64,000 nucleotides of DNA from Chryseobacterium sp. SORGH_AS_0447 (GCF_030818695.1 NZ_JAUTAR010000001.1:124001-188000), one strand, 5' to 3'. Shown: positions 1-9,381, numbered from the stretch's first letter. Numbers and translations are program-made. The notes: generated by a model not told the origin, from the letters alone.

Positions 1-17
1 TTTTTATTGTTTTTATA

Positions 18-572
18 GTGATGGTTTTTCTGATTTTCGGAGGTCATCGCCACGATGCAATCTATTTTCTTGGCTGGATGTTCTTATTAGCTTCTGCAGC
101 TTTCGGAAATAAGTTTTTCAATTATTTAAAGAAAGTAATTATTTCTGAAGCAAAACATCCGCTTCCATTAAATTTATTATGTAACATCCTTAGAATGGGG
201 AAACCATATTATTTTGGAAGAGAAACATTTGATCTGGACGAAATCATTCGTGACAATAAGCTTCCATTGACTTTTTATTATGTTAGTAATCCTCAACATC
301 CTATTCTTCAATTTAAAAGAGATAAAATTCTTTTCCATAATCAGGAATACGACTGGAAAAGTTTCAATTGGAAATATTTTCTTTTCCGTGAAAGTCCATG
401 GCACACAAAAAATGCCAAACATATCATTGAATTTACAGGCACCAATAAAAATAACATCCGGATAAAGAATAAGATCTATTTTGAAAAAATAAAAGCTCAA
501 GAAAATGAAGTAATTTTGCTTTTTGTGATTCACGATTTATTATTCGGAAGCAAATCATCTTATTACTATTAA
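18..572 (+). CDS. Hypothetical membrane-associated protein, probably cut by window edge
   Basis: I do not recognise a family. The reading frame starts with GTG then ATG near the window edge and has no stop upstream, so the true start may lie outside the window. The N-terminus is hydrophobic (roughly residues 10-30), followed by a basic, aromatic-rich soluble part with many Lys, Phe and Tyr residues and no catalytic motif I can name. It ends 9 nt before nadC, so the two are probably co-transcribed. Seen: an open frame with flavobacterial composition. Inferred: a membrane-anchored protein of unknown role. Confidence 0.6.
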   Translation: MMVFLIFGGHRHDAIYFLGWMFLLASAAFGNKFFNYLKKVIISEAKHPLPLNLLCNILRMGKPYYFGRETFDLDEIIRDNKLPLTFYYVSNPQHPILQFKRDKILFHNQEYDWKSFNWKYFLFRESPWHTKNAKHIIEFTGTNKNNIRIKNKIYFEKIKAQENEVILLFVIHDLLFGSKSSYYY

Positions 573-581
573 ATTAAAGAT

Positions 582-1444
582 ATGAAAAGACCAGCATACG
601 TTACTGATAAAGTTTTAAAACTATTCATAAAAAACGCTCTTGAAGAAGACATCCAGGATGGTGACCACTCCACTCTTTCTACCATCCCGAAAGATCTGGA
701 GCAGAGCGCCAAGCTTCTGGTGAAACAGAATTGCATCCTGGCAGGTGTAGAGCTGGCCGAAATTATTTTCAAGACTTTTGATAAAGATTTGAAAATAGAG
801 ACCTTCGTAAAAGATGGGGACGCCGTAAAAGTGGGTGATGTAGCCTTTATCGTCACAGGAAGCGCAAGATCGATTCTTTCCACGGAAAGACTGGTATTAA
901 ACTGTATGCAGCGGATGAGCGGAATTGCTACCCTGACCCACGATTGGGATTCCAGGTTGGTGGGTACCAAAACAAAGCTTCTGGATACCCGGAAAACCAC
1001 CCCCCCAACTTCAGGGTTTGTGAAAAATGGGCCGTGGCGATCGGCGGCGGGACTAATCACCGGTATGGCCTTTACGATATGATTATGTTGAAAGACAACC
1101 ACATTGATTATAACGGAAGCATTACCAATGCTGTAAAAATGGCTAAAGACTATATTAAAAAGAATAAGAAAAAGCTGAAGATAGAGGTCGAGACCCGAAA
1201 TCTTGACGAAGTTCAGGAAGCCATCAACGCCAAAGTCGACCGAATCATGCTCGACAATATGGATATAAAGACCATGAAAAAAGCCGTTAAGCTTGTTAAC
1301 GGTACCTGCGAAATCGAAGCATCCGGCGGAATTACCCGTGATCAACTAAAAGAAATTGCCTCCACAGGAGTCACCTATATCTCTGCCGGAGCCCTCACTC
1401 ACTCGGCTGACAATATGGATTTAAGTCTGAAAGCTGTTAAATAG
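582..1444 (+). pseudogene. nadC: Nicotinate-nucleotide pyrophosphorylase (carboxylating), frameshifted
   Basis: NadC (quinolinate phosphoribosyltransferase) makes nicotinate mononucleotide from quinolinate and PRPP in de novo NAD synthesis. The first part (582-1082 frame) carries the N-terminal domain and the LLDTRKT motif; the second part (944-1444 frame) carries GGGTNHRYGLYD, MLKDNH and the C-terminal barrel with EASGGI. The frames join at a run of seven C at 1000-1006. The family pattern T-R-K-T-x-P-x-x-R needs five C there (or eight, with one extra Pro). Removing two bases gives 286 aa, the usual NadC length. This is either a real +2/-1 mutation or a homopolymer sequencing error; the rest of the gene is well conserved, which favours error or a very recent lesion. 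Confidence 0.9.
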
Positions 1445-1654
1445 GGATTGAATTTTCAATAAAAATAAATATATTCTATTAAAAATTCAATAATGTGATT
1501 TTTTTCATACGGAATCTCAACTATTATTCAATGCATTGTAAATCAGAAATTTAAACCTTATTGAGAATGGTTAAAAATTAACATACAGTTAATATTAGTT
1601 AAAATATATTTCCTCAATTTTGCAGAAAATTTAATCTAACTATTACTAACGATT

Positions 1655-4360
1655 ATGAAATTAATCAACAAATCAATGCTTACTGCGATAATCACGTTAT
1701 CCACAGCAAGCGTTTATTATGCTCAACAGGTTCAGGATACTGTAAAAGACACAAGATCCAAAGACATTGAGCAGGTTGTACTTACAGGAGTTGCTGATAT
1801 TGCTAAAGAGAGAAAAACTCCGGTAGCTGTTTCTACAATCAAAGAAGCACAAATCGTACAAAGATTGGGTAACCAGGAATTTCCTGAGATCCTGAACACA
1901 ACACCATCTGTATATGCTACTAAAGGCGGTGGTGGTTTTGGAGATGGACGTTTGAACGTAAGAGGTTTTGACACTTCTAATACTGCTGTAATGATTAACG
2001 GTGTTCCCGTTAATGATATGGAAGGTGGTACAGTATATTGGTCCAACTGGGCCGGGCTTTCTGATGTAACTTCTGCCATGCAGATTCAAAGAGGTCTTGG
2101 AGCATCAAAATTAGCAATTGCTTCTGTAGGAGGAACAATTAATATTATAACAAGAGCTGCAGATAAAAAGAAAGAAGGTAATGTAACTGTAGGTCTTGGT
2201 AATGATGGTTATCTTAAAACTTTATTTTCTTATAATACCGGAAAATCTGCAAAAGGGTGGTCTACTTCATTCTTAATGAGTAGAACAGCTGGAGCAATGT
2301 ACATTGATGGTTCAGATTTTGAGGCATATAATTATTATTTCGCTTTAGGCTTCCAGCCAAATAAAAAGCACGATTTCCAATTTACCTTTACAGGAGCTCC
2401 ACAATGGCATAATCAAACATTTAATAATACCATCGCAACCGATTTGGATATGGGCGACGGAAGATTAGATGGTATCTTATCTGATAAACCAAACAGAAGA
2501 TATAACTCTAACTGGGGTTATTTAAATGGAGAACAATATTCACAAAGTGTAAATTTCTACAGCAAGCCAGTTGCATCTATTAACTGGGACTGGAATATTT
2601 CTGAAAAATCAAAATTATCTACTGTTGGATATGCCTCTTGGGGTAGAGGTGGTGGAACAGGAATTTTGGGTTCCATCAACGGAAAGGGTATCAACGCTTT
2701 ACCAAAGACAGCAGATGGATTGATTCGTTTTGATGATATTTATGCTTGGAATACGGGACAAACAGTTGCCGACTTTGGAGCAAATAACAAGACGCCGTTT
2801 ATTGGTACAAGTTCCAATGGTATTACCAGAAGAGCGAGTATAAACTCACATGACTGGTATGGAATTCTATCTAATTTCCAACATAAAGTTAATGATAACT
2901 GGAATTTCTCTTTAGGTATAGATGCAAGGTACTACTATGGTTATCACCCAGGTCTTGTTACTGGTTTCTTAGGAAATAGAGAATATCGTGAAGCAGGAAA
3001 CTTCAATCAATATCCGTATTATACAGTTACGCAAGCATATGAACCTGTACCGCCGGCAAATCCTTTTGCAGCTGCGGTGAAAGATAAATCGCAGATTGTA
3101 TATAGAAATTATGACGGTAAAGTTCTTTGGGGAGGAGTTTTTGGACAATTAGAATATACAAACGACAAAATTTCTGCATTTGTTCAAGGTTCTGCGTCTG
3201 AACAAAGTAACCAGAGGATCGACAATTGGGTAGGAACAGCAGATCTTTATAGTGGATCAACTTTAATTGCCTCTCACCTACAACAAGGACAAGAAGTAAG
3301 CAGAACAACAGAACAAAAATTCAGATTTGGATATAATGCAAAAGCCGGTGTAAATTATAACATTGATGAACAGCATAATGTTTTTGTAAATCTTGGTGTT
3401 TATTCCAAACAACCAAATCAAAATGCTATTTTCCCTTATAACTTACCAACTAAAACGTTCGGCTCTCTATATCAGCAAATTGAAAACAAAGATTTAAGAA
3501 ACGAAAAAATATCTTCTGCTGAAATTGGTTATGGATTTAAAAGTGGTAAATTCAGAGCAAATCTGAACGCTTATTACACAGATTGGAAGGATAGATTTGT
3601 TCGTATTACAGGTATTACTTATATTAATCCTGATAATACTACTGGTACAAATGGTACAGCAAGTTTAACAGGTGTGCGAGAAGTGCACATGGGGGTTGAA
3701 TTGGAAACATTCTACAAACCTTTAAATTGGCTGGAATTCAACGGAATGCTTTCTTTAGGAAACTGGAAATACAAAAACAACCCAACAGGAAGGATAGCTA
3801 ACGTAAATGGTGATCCAATTACTACGAATGGAAAAGACGAAGTAACTTTAGCGTTAGATGGACTGAAAGTTGGAGATGCAGCACAAACAACAGCTGCTTT
3901 AGGGGCAACAGTAAGACCTGTTAAGAATCTTGATGTTTTCGGAACTTGGAGATATTATGACAACTTGTACGGAACATTCAGCATTAATAATAGTTTTATT
4001 ATTAGAGACGGAAATATTCCTGCAGCCAGAGCTGAGAAAGGTTCTTTAGAAGCACCTTCTTATAATCTTACAGATGTTGGAGCTTCCTATACATTTAATT
4101 TGAAGAACGGTAGTAGACTAATTGTTACGGCGAATATCTATAACCTATTTGACACTACCTACATTTCAGATTTGAGATCATCAGTTAAAAAAACATTCTC
4201 AGATTTTAAAACTAGTGCGAATACTAACGAGCAGGCACAAGCCTTGTTAGATGCTTATAACGCAAATCCTAAAAACTTCTACAAAGGGTTAGATGTTAGC
4301 AATAACGTTTATTTCGGATTCGGAAGAACTTGGTCAGCATCTCTTTCTTATAGATTCTAA
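1655..4360 (+). CDS. TonB-dependent outer-membrane receptor
   Basis: A 901-residue outer-membrane receptor that would import a substrate using TonB energy. A signal peptide (about residues 1-23, ending YYAQ) is followed by a TonB-box-like IEQVVLTG near residue 40, then a plug domain with NVRGFDTSNTAVMINGVPVND and GASKLAIASVGGTINIITR. The remainder is beta-barrel with alternating aromatic strands and ends in SLSYRF, a typical C-terminal strand. No carboxypeptidase-like N-terminal domain and no SusD partner is visible. It stands alone, with its own promoter region upstream and a strong terminator at 4393. The substrate cannot be read from sequence. Confidence 0.93.
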   Translation: MKLINKSMLTAIITLSTASVYYAQQVQDTVKDTRSKDIEQVVLTGVADIAKERKTPVAVSTIKEAQIVQRLGNQEFPEILNTTPSVYATKGGGGFGDGRLNVRGFDTSNTAVMINGVPVNDMEGGTVYWSNWAGLSDVTSAMQIQRGLGASKLAIASVGGTINIITRAADKKKEGNVTVGLGNDGYLKTLFSYNTGKSAKGWSTSFLMSRTAGAMYIDGSDFEAYNYYFALGFQPNKKHDFQFTFTGAPQWHNQTFNNTIATDLDMGDGRLDGILSDKPNRRYNSNWGYLNGEQYSQSVNFYSKPVASINWDWNISEKSKLSTVGYASWGRGGGTGILGSINGKGINALPKTADGLIRFDDIYAWNTGQTVADFGANNKTPFIGTSSNGITRRASINSHDWYGILSNFQHKVNDNWNFSLGIDARYYYGYHPGLVTGFLGNREYREAGNFNQYPYYTVTQAYEPVPPANPFAAAVKDKSQIVYRNYDGKVLWGGVFGQLEYTNDKISAFVQGSASEQSNQRIDNWVGTADLYSGSTLIASHLQQGQEVSRTTEQKFRFGYNAKAGVNYNIDEQHNVFVNLGVYSKQPNQNAIFPYNLPTKTFGSLYQQIENKDLRNEKISSAEIGYGFKSGKFRANLNAYYTDWKDRFVRITGITYINPDNTTGTNGTASLTGVREVHMGVELETFYKPLNWLEFNGMLSLGNWKYKNNPTGRIANVNGDPITTNGKDEVTLALDGLKVGDAAQTTAALGATVRPVKNLDVFGTWRYYDNLYGTFSINNSFIIRDGNIPAARAEKGSLEAPSYNLTDVGASYTFNLKNGSRLIVTANIYNLFDTTYISDLRSSVKKTFSDFKTSANTNEQAQALLDAYNANPKNFYKGLDVSNNVYFGFGRTWSASLSYRF

Positions 4361-4392
4361 TCAAATAAAAACATTAGATTTTATACATACCA

Positions 4393-4419
4393 ATCCCGGC
4401 ATTTCGCCGGGATTTTTTT
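4393..4419 (+). terminator. Rho-independent terminator after the TonB receptor
   Basis: An 8-bp perfect stem (ATCCCGGC/GCCGGGAT) with loop ATTTC is followed directly by a T-run. It lies 33 nt after the receptor stop codon. Confidence 0.85.
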
Positions 4420-4455
4420 GTTATCTTTGTGTACTTAAAAAAGAAAAAATAGATT

Positions 4456-4893
4456 ATGGAATTTTACAACATTTTGCTTAATGCGCACAAAGGAATCGGA
4501 TACCTGGAAATTCTTCTGGTGACCTTATTTGTAGTTGCCCTTTTAACGACGATGTTCGGCTACAGTGGAAAAGTAAATAAGTTTCTTAAGAAAATTACCC
4601 TTTTCACAATGATCTTTTTCCATGTGCAGTTTATAGCAGGAATTGCTTTATTATTGGTATCTCCTGGGGTTAAAGCTGCTTTATCTGCAGGAACGTTAAT
4701 GAGCGATTCTTATTCAAGATTTCAATACGTAGAACATCCGTTTTCAATGTTAATCGCTGCTGTTTTAATGACAATCGTTAACAAAAAAGTAAAAACAAAC
4801 CCTACCATTACCTTAGGTGTAGTGATTATGGGATTAATTGCCGTAGGTTTATTTGCATTCGCGTTCCCTTGGACCAGAGTCTTTGGGGCATAA
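4456..4893 (+). CDS. Small four-helix integral membrane protein, unknown function
   Basis: A 145-residue protein with four predicted transmembrane segments (about residues 15-34, 46-69, 95-108 and 117-137). It has histidines at 11, 56 and 94 near or in helices, which recalls small cytochrome b561-like proteins, but I cannot confirm heme binding. It sits 32 nt upstream of asd. Homologues of this type are common as uncharacterised proteins in Bacteroidota. Function is left open. Confidence 0.75.
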   Translation: MEFYNILLNAHKGIGYLEILLVTLFVVALLTTMFGYSGKVNKFLKKITLFTMIFFHVQFIAGIALLLVSPGVKAALSAGTLMSDSYSRFQYVEHPFSMLIAAVLMTIVNKKVKTNPTITLGVVIMGLIAVGLFAFAFPWTRVFGA

Positions 4894-4925
4894 ATATATT
4901 AACAAAATAATTTTTAATTAAATCA

Positions 4926-5918
4926 ATGAAAGTAGCTGTAGTAGGTTCAACAGGAATGGTTGGACAAGTTATGCTTAAAGTTCTCGAGGAGAGAAACTTC
5001 CCTATCACCGAACTGATCCCGGTAGCATCCGAAAAATCTGTAGGTAACAAGGTGAAGTATAAACAGGAAGAATTTACAATTGTAAGCATGAAGGACGCTA
5101 TAGCTGCCAAACCTGATATCGCGATCTTCTCTGCCGGAGGCGGAACTTCTCTTGAATTTGCTCCTCTTTTTGCTGAAGCAGGTACTACCGTGATCGACAA
5201 TTCTTCTGCCTGGAGAATGGATCCCGACAAGAAACTGGTAGTTCCGGAAATCAATGCAGAGGTACTAACCAAGGAAGATAAGATCATTGCCAACCCGAAC
5301 TGTTCTACGATTCAGCTGGTGATGGTATTAGGTCCATTGAATAAAAAATATGATCTTAAGAGAGTGATCGTTTCCACTTACCAATCCGTTACAGGAACCG
5401 GTAAAGCAGCCGTTGACCAGCTAAATGGAGAAATCGGCGGAGATGATTCCGTTGCTAAAGTATACCCTTACCAGATCTTCAAAAATGCATTGCCACACTG
5501 CGATGTTTTTGCAGACGACGATTACACAAAGGAAGAGATTAAACTTATGAAAGAACCTAAGAAAATTTTAGGGGACGACACGTTTAATTTAACGGCAACT
5601 GCCGTGAGGGTTCCGGTACAGGGAGGCCACTCGGAAAGTGTAAACATCGAGTTTGAAAATGAATTCGATCTTGACGAAGTAAGAAAAATCTTATCCGAAA
5701 CTCCTGGAGTTGTAGTGGTAGACAATGTGAAAAACAACGAATATCCAATGCCTTTATATTCCGAAGGAAAAGATGAAGTCTTTGTCGGAAGGATAAGACG
5801 GGATCTCTCACAGCCCAAGACCCTGAATCTCTGGATTGTGGCGGACAATCTGCGAAAAGGAGCCGCAACCAACGCGGTACAGATTGCAGAATACCTGGTA
5901 GAAAAGAACTTAGTGTAA
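4926..5918 (+). CDS. asd: Aspartate-semialdehyde dehydrogenase
   Basis: Reduces L-aspartyl-4-phosphate to aspartate semialdehyde with NADPH, the branch point to lysine/diaminopimelate, threonine and methionine. The 330-residue protein has the N-terminal Rossmann motif GSTGMVGQ, the IDNSSAWRM segment, and the active-site NPNCST with the catalytic cysteine near residue 127. The later QGGHSES segment carries the conserved His. Length and motifs are normal for the family. A terminator follows at 5935. Confidence 0.97.
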   Translation: MKVAVVGSTGMVGQVMLKVLEERNFPITELIPVASEKSVGNKVKYKQEEFTIVSMKDAIAAKPDIAIFSAGGGTSLEFAPLFAEAGTTVIDNSSAWRMDPDKKLVVPEINAEVLTKEDKIIANPNCSTIQLVMVLGPLNKKYDLKRVIVSTYQSVTGTGKAAVDQLNGEIGGDDSVAKVYPYQIFKNALPHCDVFADDDYTKEEIKLMKEPKKILGDDTFNLTATAVRVPVQGGHSESVNIEFENEFDLDEVRKILSETPGVVVVDNVKNNEYPMPLYSEGKDEVFVGRIRRDLSQPKTLNLWIVADNLRKGAATNAVQIAEYLVEKNLV

Positions 5919-5934
5919 ACTAACAAACATAAAA

Positions 5935-5963
5935 AGAGTCTCAAAATTGAGATTCTTTTTTTT
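5935..5963 (+). terminator. Terminator after asd
   Basis: The inverted repeat AGAGTCTC...GAGATTCT (one G-U pair) is followed by eight T. It lies between asd and the CDF gene, so asd is likely terminated here. Confidence 0.8.
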
Positions 5964-5972
5964 AGCTAACCG

Positions 5973-6971
5973 ATGAACGTTCAGCAGAATAAAAATAAAG
6001 ATAAATTAGCCTTCCAGAAGCTTATAGCCGTTTTTGGAGTCATCCTTTTTATAGGGAAAATCGTTGCATGGAAACTGACGAATTCAGATGCGGTCTTTTC
6101 GGATGCGATGGAAAGTATCGTCAATGTAGTCAGCGCCTTTATGGGACTATATTCCCTTCATCTGGCCGCCAAACCGAAGGATGAAGACCATCCTTACGGC
6201 CATGGAAAGGTGGAATTTGTAACCTCCGGAATCGAAGGTGCCCTTATTGCCATTGCCGGAATCATGATCATTTATGAGGGCATCAACAGCCTTATCGTCG
6301 GAAAGGTTTTAAGCAAGCTCGATGTCGGTATCTGGATCATCGCGGCCACAGCTGTTGTGAATTACCTGTTGGGTTATATTTCTATTAAAAAAGGAGAAGC
6401 TGAAAACTCTCTGGTGCTGATTTCATCCGGAAAACACCTGCAATCCGATACCATTACCACTTTGGGTGTAGTGATCAGTTTAATTGTAGTTTATTTTACT
6501 AAAATTTACTGGCTGGACTCAGTAGTCGCTTTGATTTTCGGGCTGTATATCATCTTTGTCGGGTACAAGATCGTCCGGAAGTCTTTAAGCGGAATTATGG
6601 ACGAGCAGGACCCTGAATTACTCAACCAGATTATCAAGGTACTGGAAGAAAACCGCCGAACGGAATGGATCGATGTGCACAACATGAAAATCCAGCAGTT
6701 CGGAGCCAATCTACATATCGATGCCCATATTACCTTACCCTGGTATTACAGCCTCCGCGATGCGCACAACGAAATGGAAAAAATGATCATCCTTCTGGCC
6801 AAAAACACCAAAAGAAGTGTCGAATTCAATTTTCATATGGACGACTGCAAGCCGATTTCCTGCCCGGTCTGCCAGATCGCAGACTGTCCGGTCCGTGAGA
6901 AAGATTTTGTGAAAAGAGTAACCTGGACCCCGGAAAATGTGACCAATACGGAAAAGCACACTGCGGAATGA
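5973..6971 (+). CDS. Cation diffusion facilitator (CDF) metal exporter
   Basis: A 332-residue inner-membrane transporter of the CDF family, which exports Zn(II), Fe(II), Mn(II) or similar ions against protons. Seen: six hydrophobic helices; the helix 2 metal site SDAMES (D44, E47); the HPYGHGK loop (H73, H77); the helix 5 site GKHLQSD (His-x3-Asp); and a cytoplasmic C-terminal domain. The C-terminus has an extra Cys cluster, DDCKPISCPVCQIADC, that could bind metal and is not part of the minimal CDF fold. The helix 2 D-x2-E differs from the D-x3-D of YiiP-type transporters, so I do not assign a metal. Confidence 0.93.
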   Translation: MNVQQNKNKDKLAFQKLIAVFGVILFIGKIVAWKLTNSDAVFSDAMESIVNVVSAFMGLYSLHLAAKPKDEDHPYGHGKVEFVTSGIEGALIAIAGIMIIYEGINSLIVGKVLSKLDVGIWIIAATAVVNYLLGYISIKKGEAENSLVLISSGKHLQSDTITTLGVVISLIVVYFTKIYWLDSVVALIFGLYIIFVGYKIVRKSLSGIMDEQDPELLNQIIKVLEENRRTEWIDVHNMKIQQFGANLHIDAHITLPWYYSLRDAHNEMEKMIILLAKNTKRSVEFNFHMDDCKPISCPVCQIADCPVREKDFVKRVTWTPENVTNTEKHTAE

Positions 6972-7205
6972 AAGTATTAATTTAAAGTTGGCAGGATTTG
7001 ATTTACTGTTAATTGAATATTGAAATGCATATCGGAATTCAGAGAGGTAAGTCAGTATTTTAAATTGGCTTTCTATTTATATAATAAAAAATGATCTCAT
7101 TTGATAATAAATACCTCTAACTGTAATGTTGACAAATAAACTCCAAGCATCCAGCTTCCCTCTTCCAACCTATTAATCCAATTTCTGCTTTAAGTCCACA
7201 TTAAT
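6972..7205. other. Intergenic region, no gene seen
   Basis: AT-rich spacer between the end of the CDF gene and the convergent end of the exosortase F-associated gene. No open frame, strong hairpin or RNA signature was seen. Confidence 0.5.
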
Positions 7206-7637
7206 TTATTTTTTCTCTAAATGTTTCCGGTAATAAAACATCGGGATAATCAGAAGCAGAATCAAGGGCTGGATTACGAACCGCCGCATATAGAAAGAAA
7301 ACAGATATCCGATTTCAAAACGATCGTAAATACAATAAAGATAAATCGGGAAGGTAATCAGAAAAATAATGATTATTAAAATCGCTCCCTGGATCGTCCA
7401 TTGCTTATTCCGGAACCAGCAATGAATAATCAGGCAGGAGAAAAAGAGATTTAATACAAATCTGAAAAGATATCCTGTGATTAATTTTCCCCATTCAAAT
7501 GATGGAAAAGGAATATTTTTTTTTGCTTCATGGAAATAATTGAGAAAAGGATCGTAGAAAAGCCGGTCTTCCACTACCCTGATACCGATGAGCCCAAGTA
7601 CACCGAGGATTACCAGAAACCAATTAAGAATTCTCAT
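7206..7637 (-). CDS. Exosortase F system-associated membrane protein
   Basis: A 143-residue membrane protein with about four hydrophobic segments and charged loops, starting MRILNWFLVILGVLGLIGIR. Its position directly downstream of exosortase F (overlapping by 14 nt) and its size match the small partner protein that accompanies XrtF in Bacteroidota. Its biochemical role is not known. The identification rests on context and overall character rather than on a catalytic motif. Confidence 0.8.
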   Translation of the reverse strand: MRILNWFLVILGVLGLIGIRVVEDRLFYDPFLNYFHEAKKNIPFPSFEWGKLITGYLFRFVLNLFFSCLIIHCWFRNKQWTIQGAILIIIIFLITFPIYLYCIYDRFEIGYLFSFYMRRFVIQPLILLLIIPMFYYRKHLEKK

Positions 7638-8154
7638 TTTTTAGTGCAAAAAATTTAATCCAGATCAGCCACAGAACAACCACCGTCCCATAGATTACTG
7701 CCGGAAAGATAAAATCATGTGAAATTTTTCCGTATTGCTTGTAGTCGGCCATAACGATATTTAAACCTACAATCCTCAGGAGATTCATTACATACAGCAG
7801 GATAAGACCAATGAATGCAAAAACAAAAGTTTTAGAGCCTTTATAAAAAGCAAAAACAAAAGCGACAAAAAGAATCATTACCGATACGGCATTACACCCT
7901 TCCACCATCCGGGTCACGTATTCCTGTTTTACGTAAAACCATACCTGTTCTCCTTTTATATCATTATAAAGCTGGGTAGGAAAGCCAATAGAATTCTGAA
8001 TACCACTCACCTGTTCTGCAATCATCCGGGAAAAAGGATCAAGGCCTTCCCCCCGAAAACAGTTCAGAAAGAACTGATAGCCAAAAAGCAGCACCAGGTA
8101 AATGATGATGAAGCGCAGCAAAATGCCCAAAACAGGTTTAAAATCCTTTAACAT
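7624..8154 (-). CDS. xrtF: Exosortase F (XrtF)
   Basis: An integral membrane transpeptidase-like enzyme of the exosortase/archaeosortase superfamily, expected to cut and re-anchor proteins carrying a C-terminal sorting signal. Seen: 176 residues, several TM segments, and the catalytic triad pattern of the superfamily: Cys87 in EGCNAVSVM, Arg127 in NLLRIVGLN and His146 in SHDFIFPAVIYG. The ORF extends upstream, but the start at MLKDFKPV (8154) fits: the extension is polar and lies over the promoter element at 8159. The gene is divergent from the kinase at 8203. No substrate with an obvious sorting tail is in this window. Confidence 0.9.
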   Translation of the reverse strand: MLKDFKPVLGILLRFIIIYLVLLFGYQFFLNCFRGEGLDPFSRMIAEQVSGIQNSIGFPTQLYNDIKGEQVWFYVKQEYVTRMVEGCNAVSVMILFVAFVFAFYKGSKTFVFAFIGLILLYVMNLLRIVGLNIVMADYKQYGKISHDFIFPAVIYGTVVVLWLIWIKFFALKNENS

Positions 8155-8158
8155 GCTG

Positions 8159-8166
8159 CAAAGATA
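8159..8166 (-). promoter_or_regulatory. -7 promoter element of xrtF
   Basis: TATCTTTG on the minus strand matches the Bacteroidota -7 consensus TAnnTTTG. It ends only 4 nt before the ATG, so transcription would start at about the start codon (leaderless or nearly so). No clear -33 TTG was placed. Confidence 0.5.
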
Positions 8167-8186
8167 GAAATTCGACCGTAAATTAC

Positions 8187-8194
8187 TATATTTG
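8187..8194 (+). promoter_or_regulatory. -7 promoter element of the kinase/RapZ/MurU cluster
   Basis: TATATTTG matches TAnnTTTG and lies 8 nt upstream of the ATG at 8203, giving at most a very short leader. With the minus-strand element at 8159 it forms a compact divergent promoter region of under 50 nt. Confidence 0.5.
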
Positions 8195-8202
8195 TTTCGC
8201 CT

Positions 8203-9223
8203 ATGATTTCCGAATACGCACAACGATTTTTTGAAAATTATACAGAAATACCATCTTCTGAATTTGTAACTTTGGCTCAAAGCGGTTCTGCAAGAGTCAA
8301 TTTTCTGGCAGCAGCCGGAAATAATAAATACATTGTAACTTACAACGAAAATATTCGGGAGAACGAAAGCTTTCTGTATTACTCAAAAGTTTTTGGCGGT
8401 TTACAGCTTAATACCCCAGCTATTTTTGCCGTTTCCGAAGACTGCAGGATGTATGTCCAGGAGTTTCTAGGAGAAAACACCCTTTCTGAGATCATTACGA
8501 ATAGAAGGTTTATCTAATCAAGTAAAATCTCTAGTTAAACAGACTTTGGAGAAATTACACCTTTTACAGGTTTCAACAAAGGATAAGATTGATTTCAGCA
8601 AAACGTTTGAATATGAAAGCTATGACGAACTTCCGGTAACCCACGATCTGTACTATTTTAAAAATTTTGTGGCAGATGTGCTGGAACTGGAATACCATAA
8701 ATCGACTCTGCTGAAAGAGTTTAAAAAAATCGTGAACCTCATCGAAAATCTGGAACCGAAAGGACTCATGATCCGCGATTTTCAGGCCAGAAATATTATG
8801 GTGAATGAAAAGGATGATGTCTCTTTTATCGATTACCAATCGGCGATGCAAGGTCCATTGATGTATGATGTCATTTCATTTCTGTTTCAGGCCAAGGCTA
8901 ATTTTCCTGAAGATTTTAAAAATGAAATGCTGGAATACTACATCAATTTAACCGAGGATCAAATAATTAAAGACAAACTAAAATCTTCGGTGGAACCAAT
9001 TCAGATGATGAGATTCCTTCAAGTATTGGGTGCCTACGGTTTTAGAGGACTCATCCAGAGAAAAAAACATTTCATATCAAGCATCTCCCAAGGAATAGAA
9101 AACATAACCGCATTCTCAAACACCTGGGAAGGTATGAAAAATTATCCCGAGCTAAAACAGCTCATCGGACAATTAAGCCTGGAGAAAACAAGGTTAAAAA
9201 TTGAAGAAGTTTTAAAACATTAA
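8203..9223 (+). pseudogene. AmgK-like aminoglycoside-phosphotransferase-family sugar kinase, frameshifted
   Basis: Related to AmgK, the anomeric kinase that phosphorylates MurNAc/GlcNAc in cell-wall recycling. The N-terminal lobe is in 8203-8517; the C-terminal lobe continues in another frame to 9223 with the catalytic loop IRDFQARNIM and the metal-binding segment FIDYQSAMQGPLMYDV. One extra A at about 8503 breaks the frame: removing it turns ...IITNRRFI-stop into ...IITNEGLSNQVK... and gives 339 aa, the normal length. The family usually has His-Arg-Asp in the catalytic loop; here it is Ile-Arg-Asp. The downstream RapZ-like and MurU-like genes support an amino-sugar role. Either a true lesion or a sequence error. 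Confidence 0.85.
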
Positions 9224-9243
9224 ATAGTAATAACCCTAGTATT

Positions 9244-9314
9244 GTCATTCCGTAGAATCTCAACAAAGCATAAAAAAGCACGAAAGATTCGGATTTAGAT
9301 TCCTCCGGAATGAC
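9244..9314. repeat. Palindromic extragenic repeat
   Basis: Two arms, GTCATTCCGTAGAATCT (9244-9260) and AGATTCCTCCGGAATGAC (9297-9314), are near-perfect inverted repeats around a 36-nt AT-rich loop. It lies between the kinase and the RapZ-like gene. It resembles extragenic palindromic repeats (REP or MITE-like) of flavobacterial genomes; no ORF is inside. It could also act as a processing or attenuation site within the operon. Confidence 0.6.
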
Positions 9315-9381
9315 AAAAACACAATTAAAACTTATCAGAAAATCAAACTTACTTATTAACAGTTTAAATAATAAATTAAAA

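Noticed and set aside
569..1345. 258-residue frame on the minus strand opposite nadC
   Set aside because: It lies over the whole of nadC, which has clear family motifs. The opposite frame has no recognisable pattern.
582..1444. Programmed frameshift in nadC
   Set aside because: No slippery heptamer with stimulatory structure is known for nadC; the C run and the three other indels make an error or mutation more likely.
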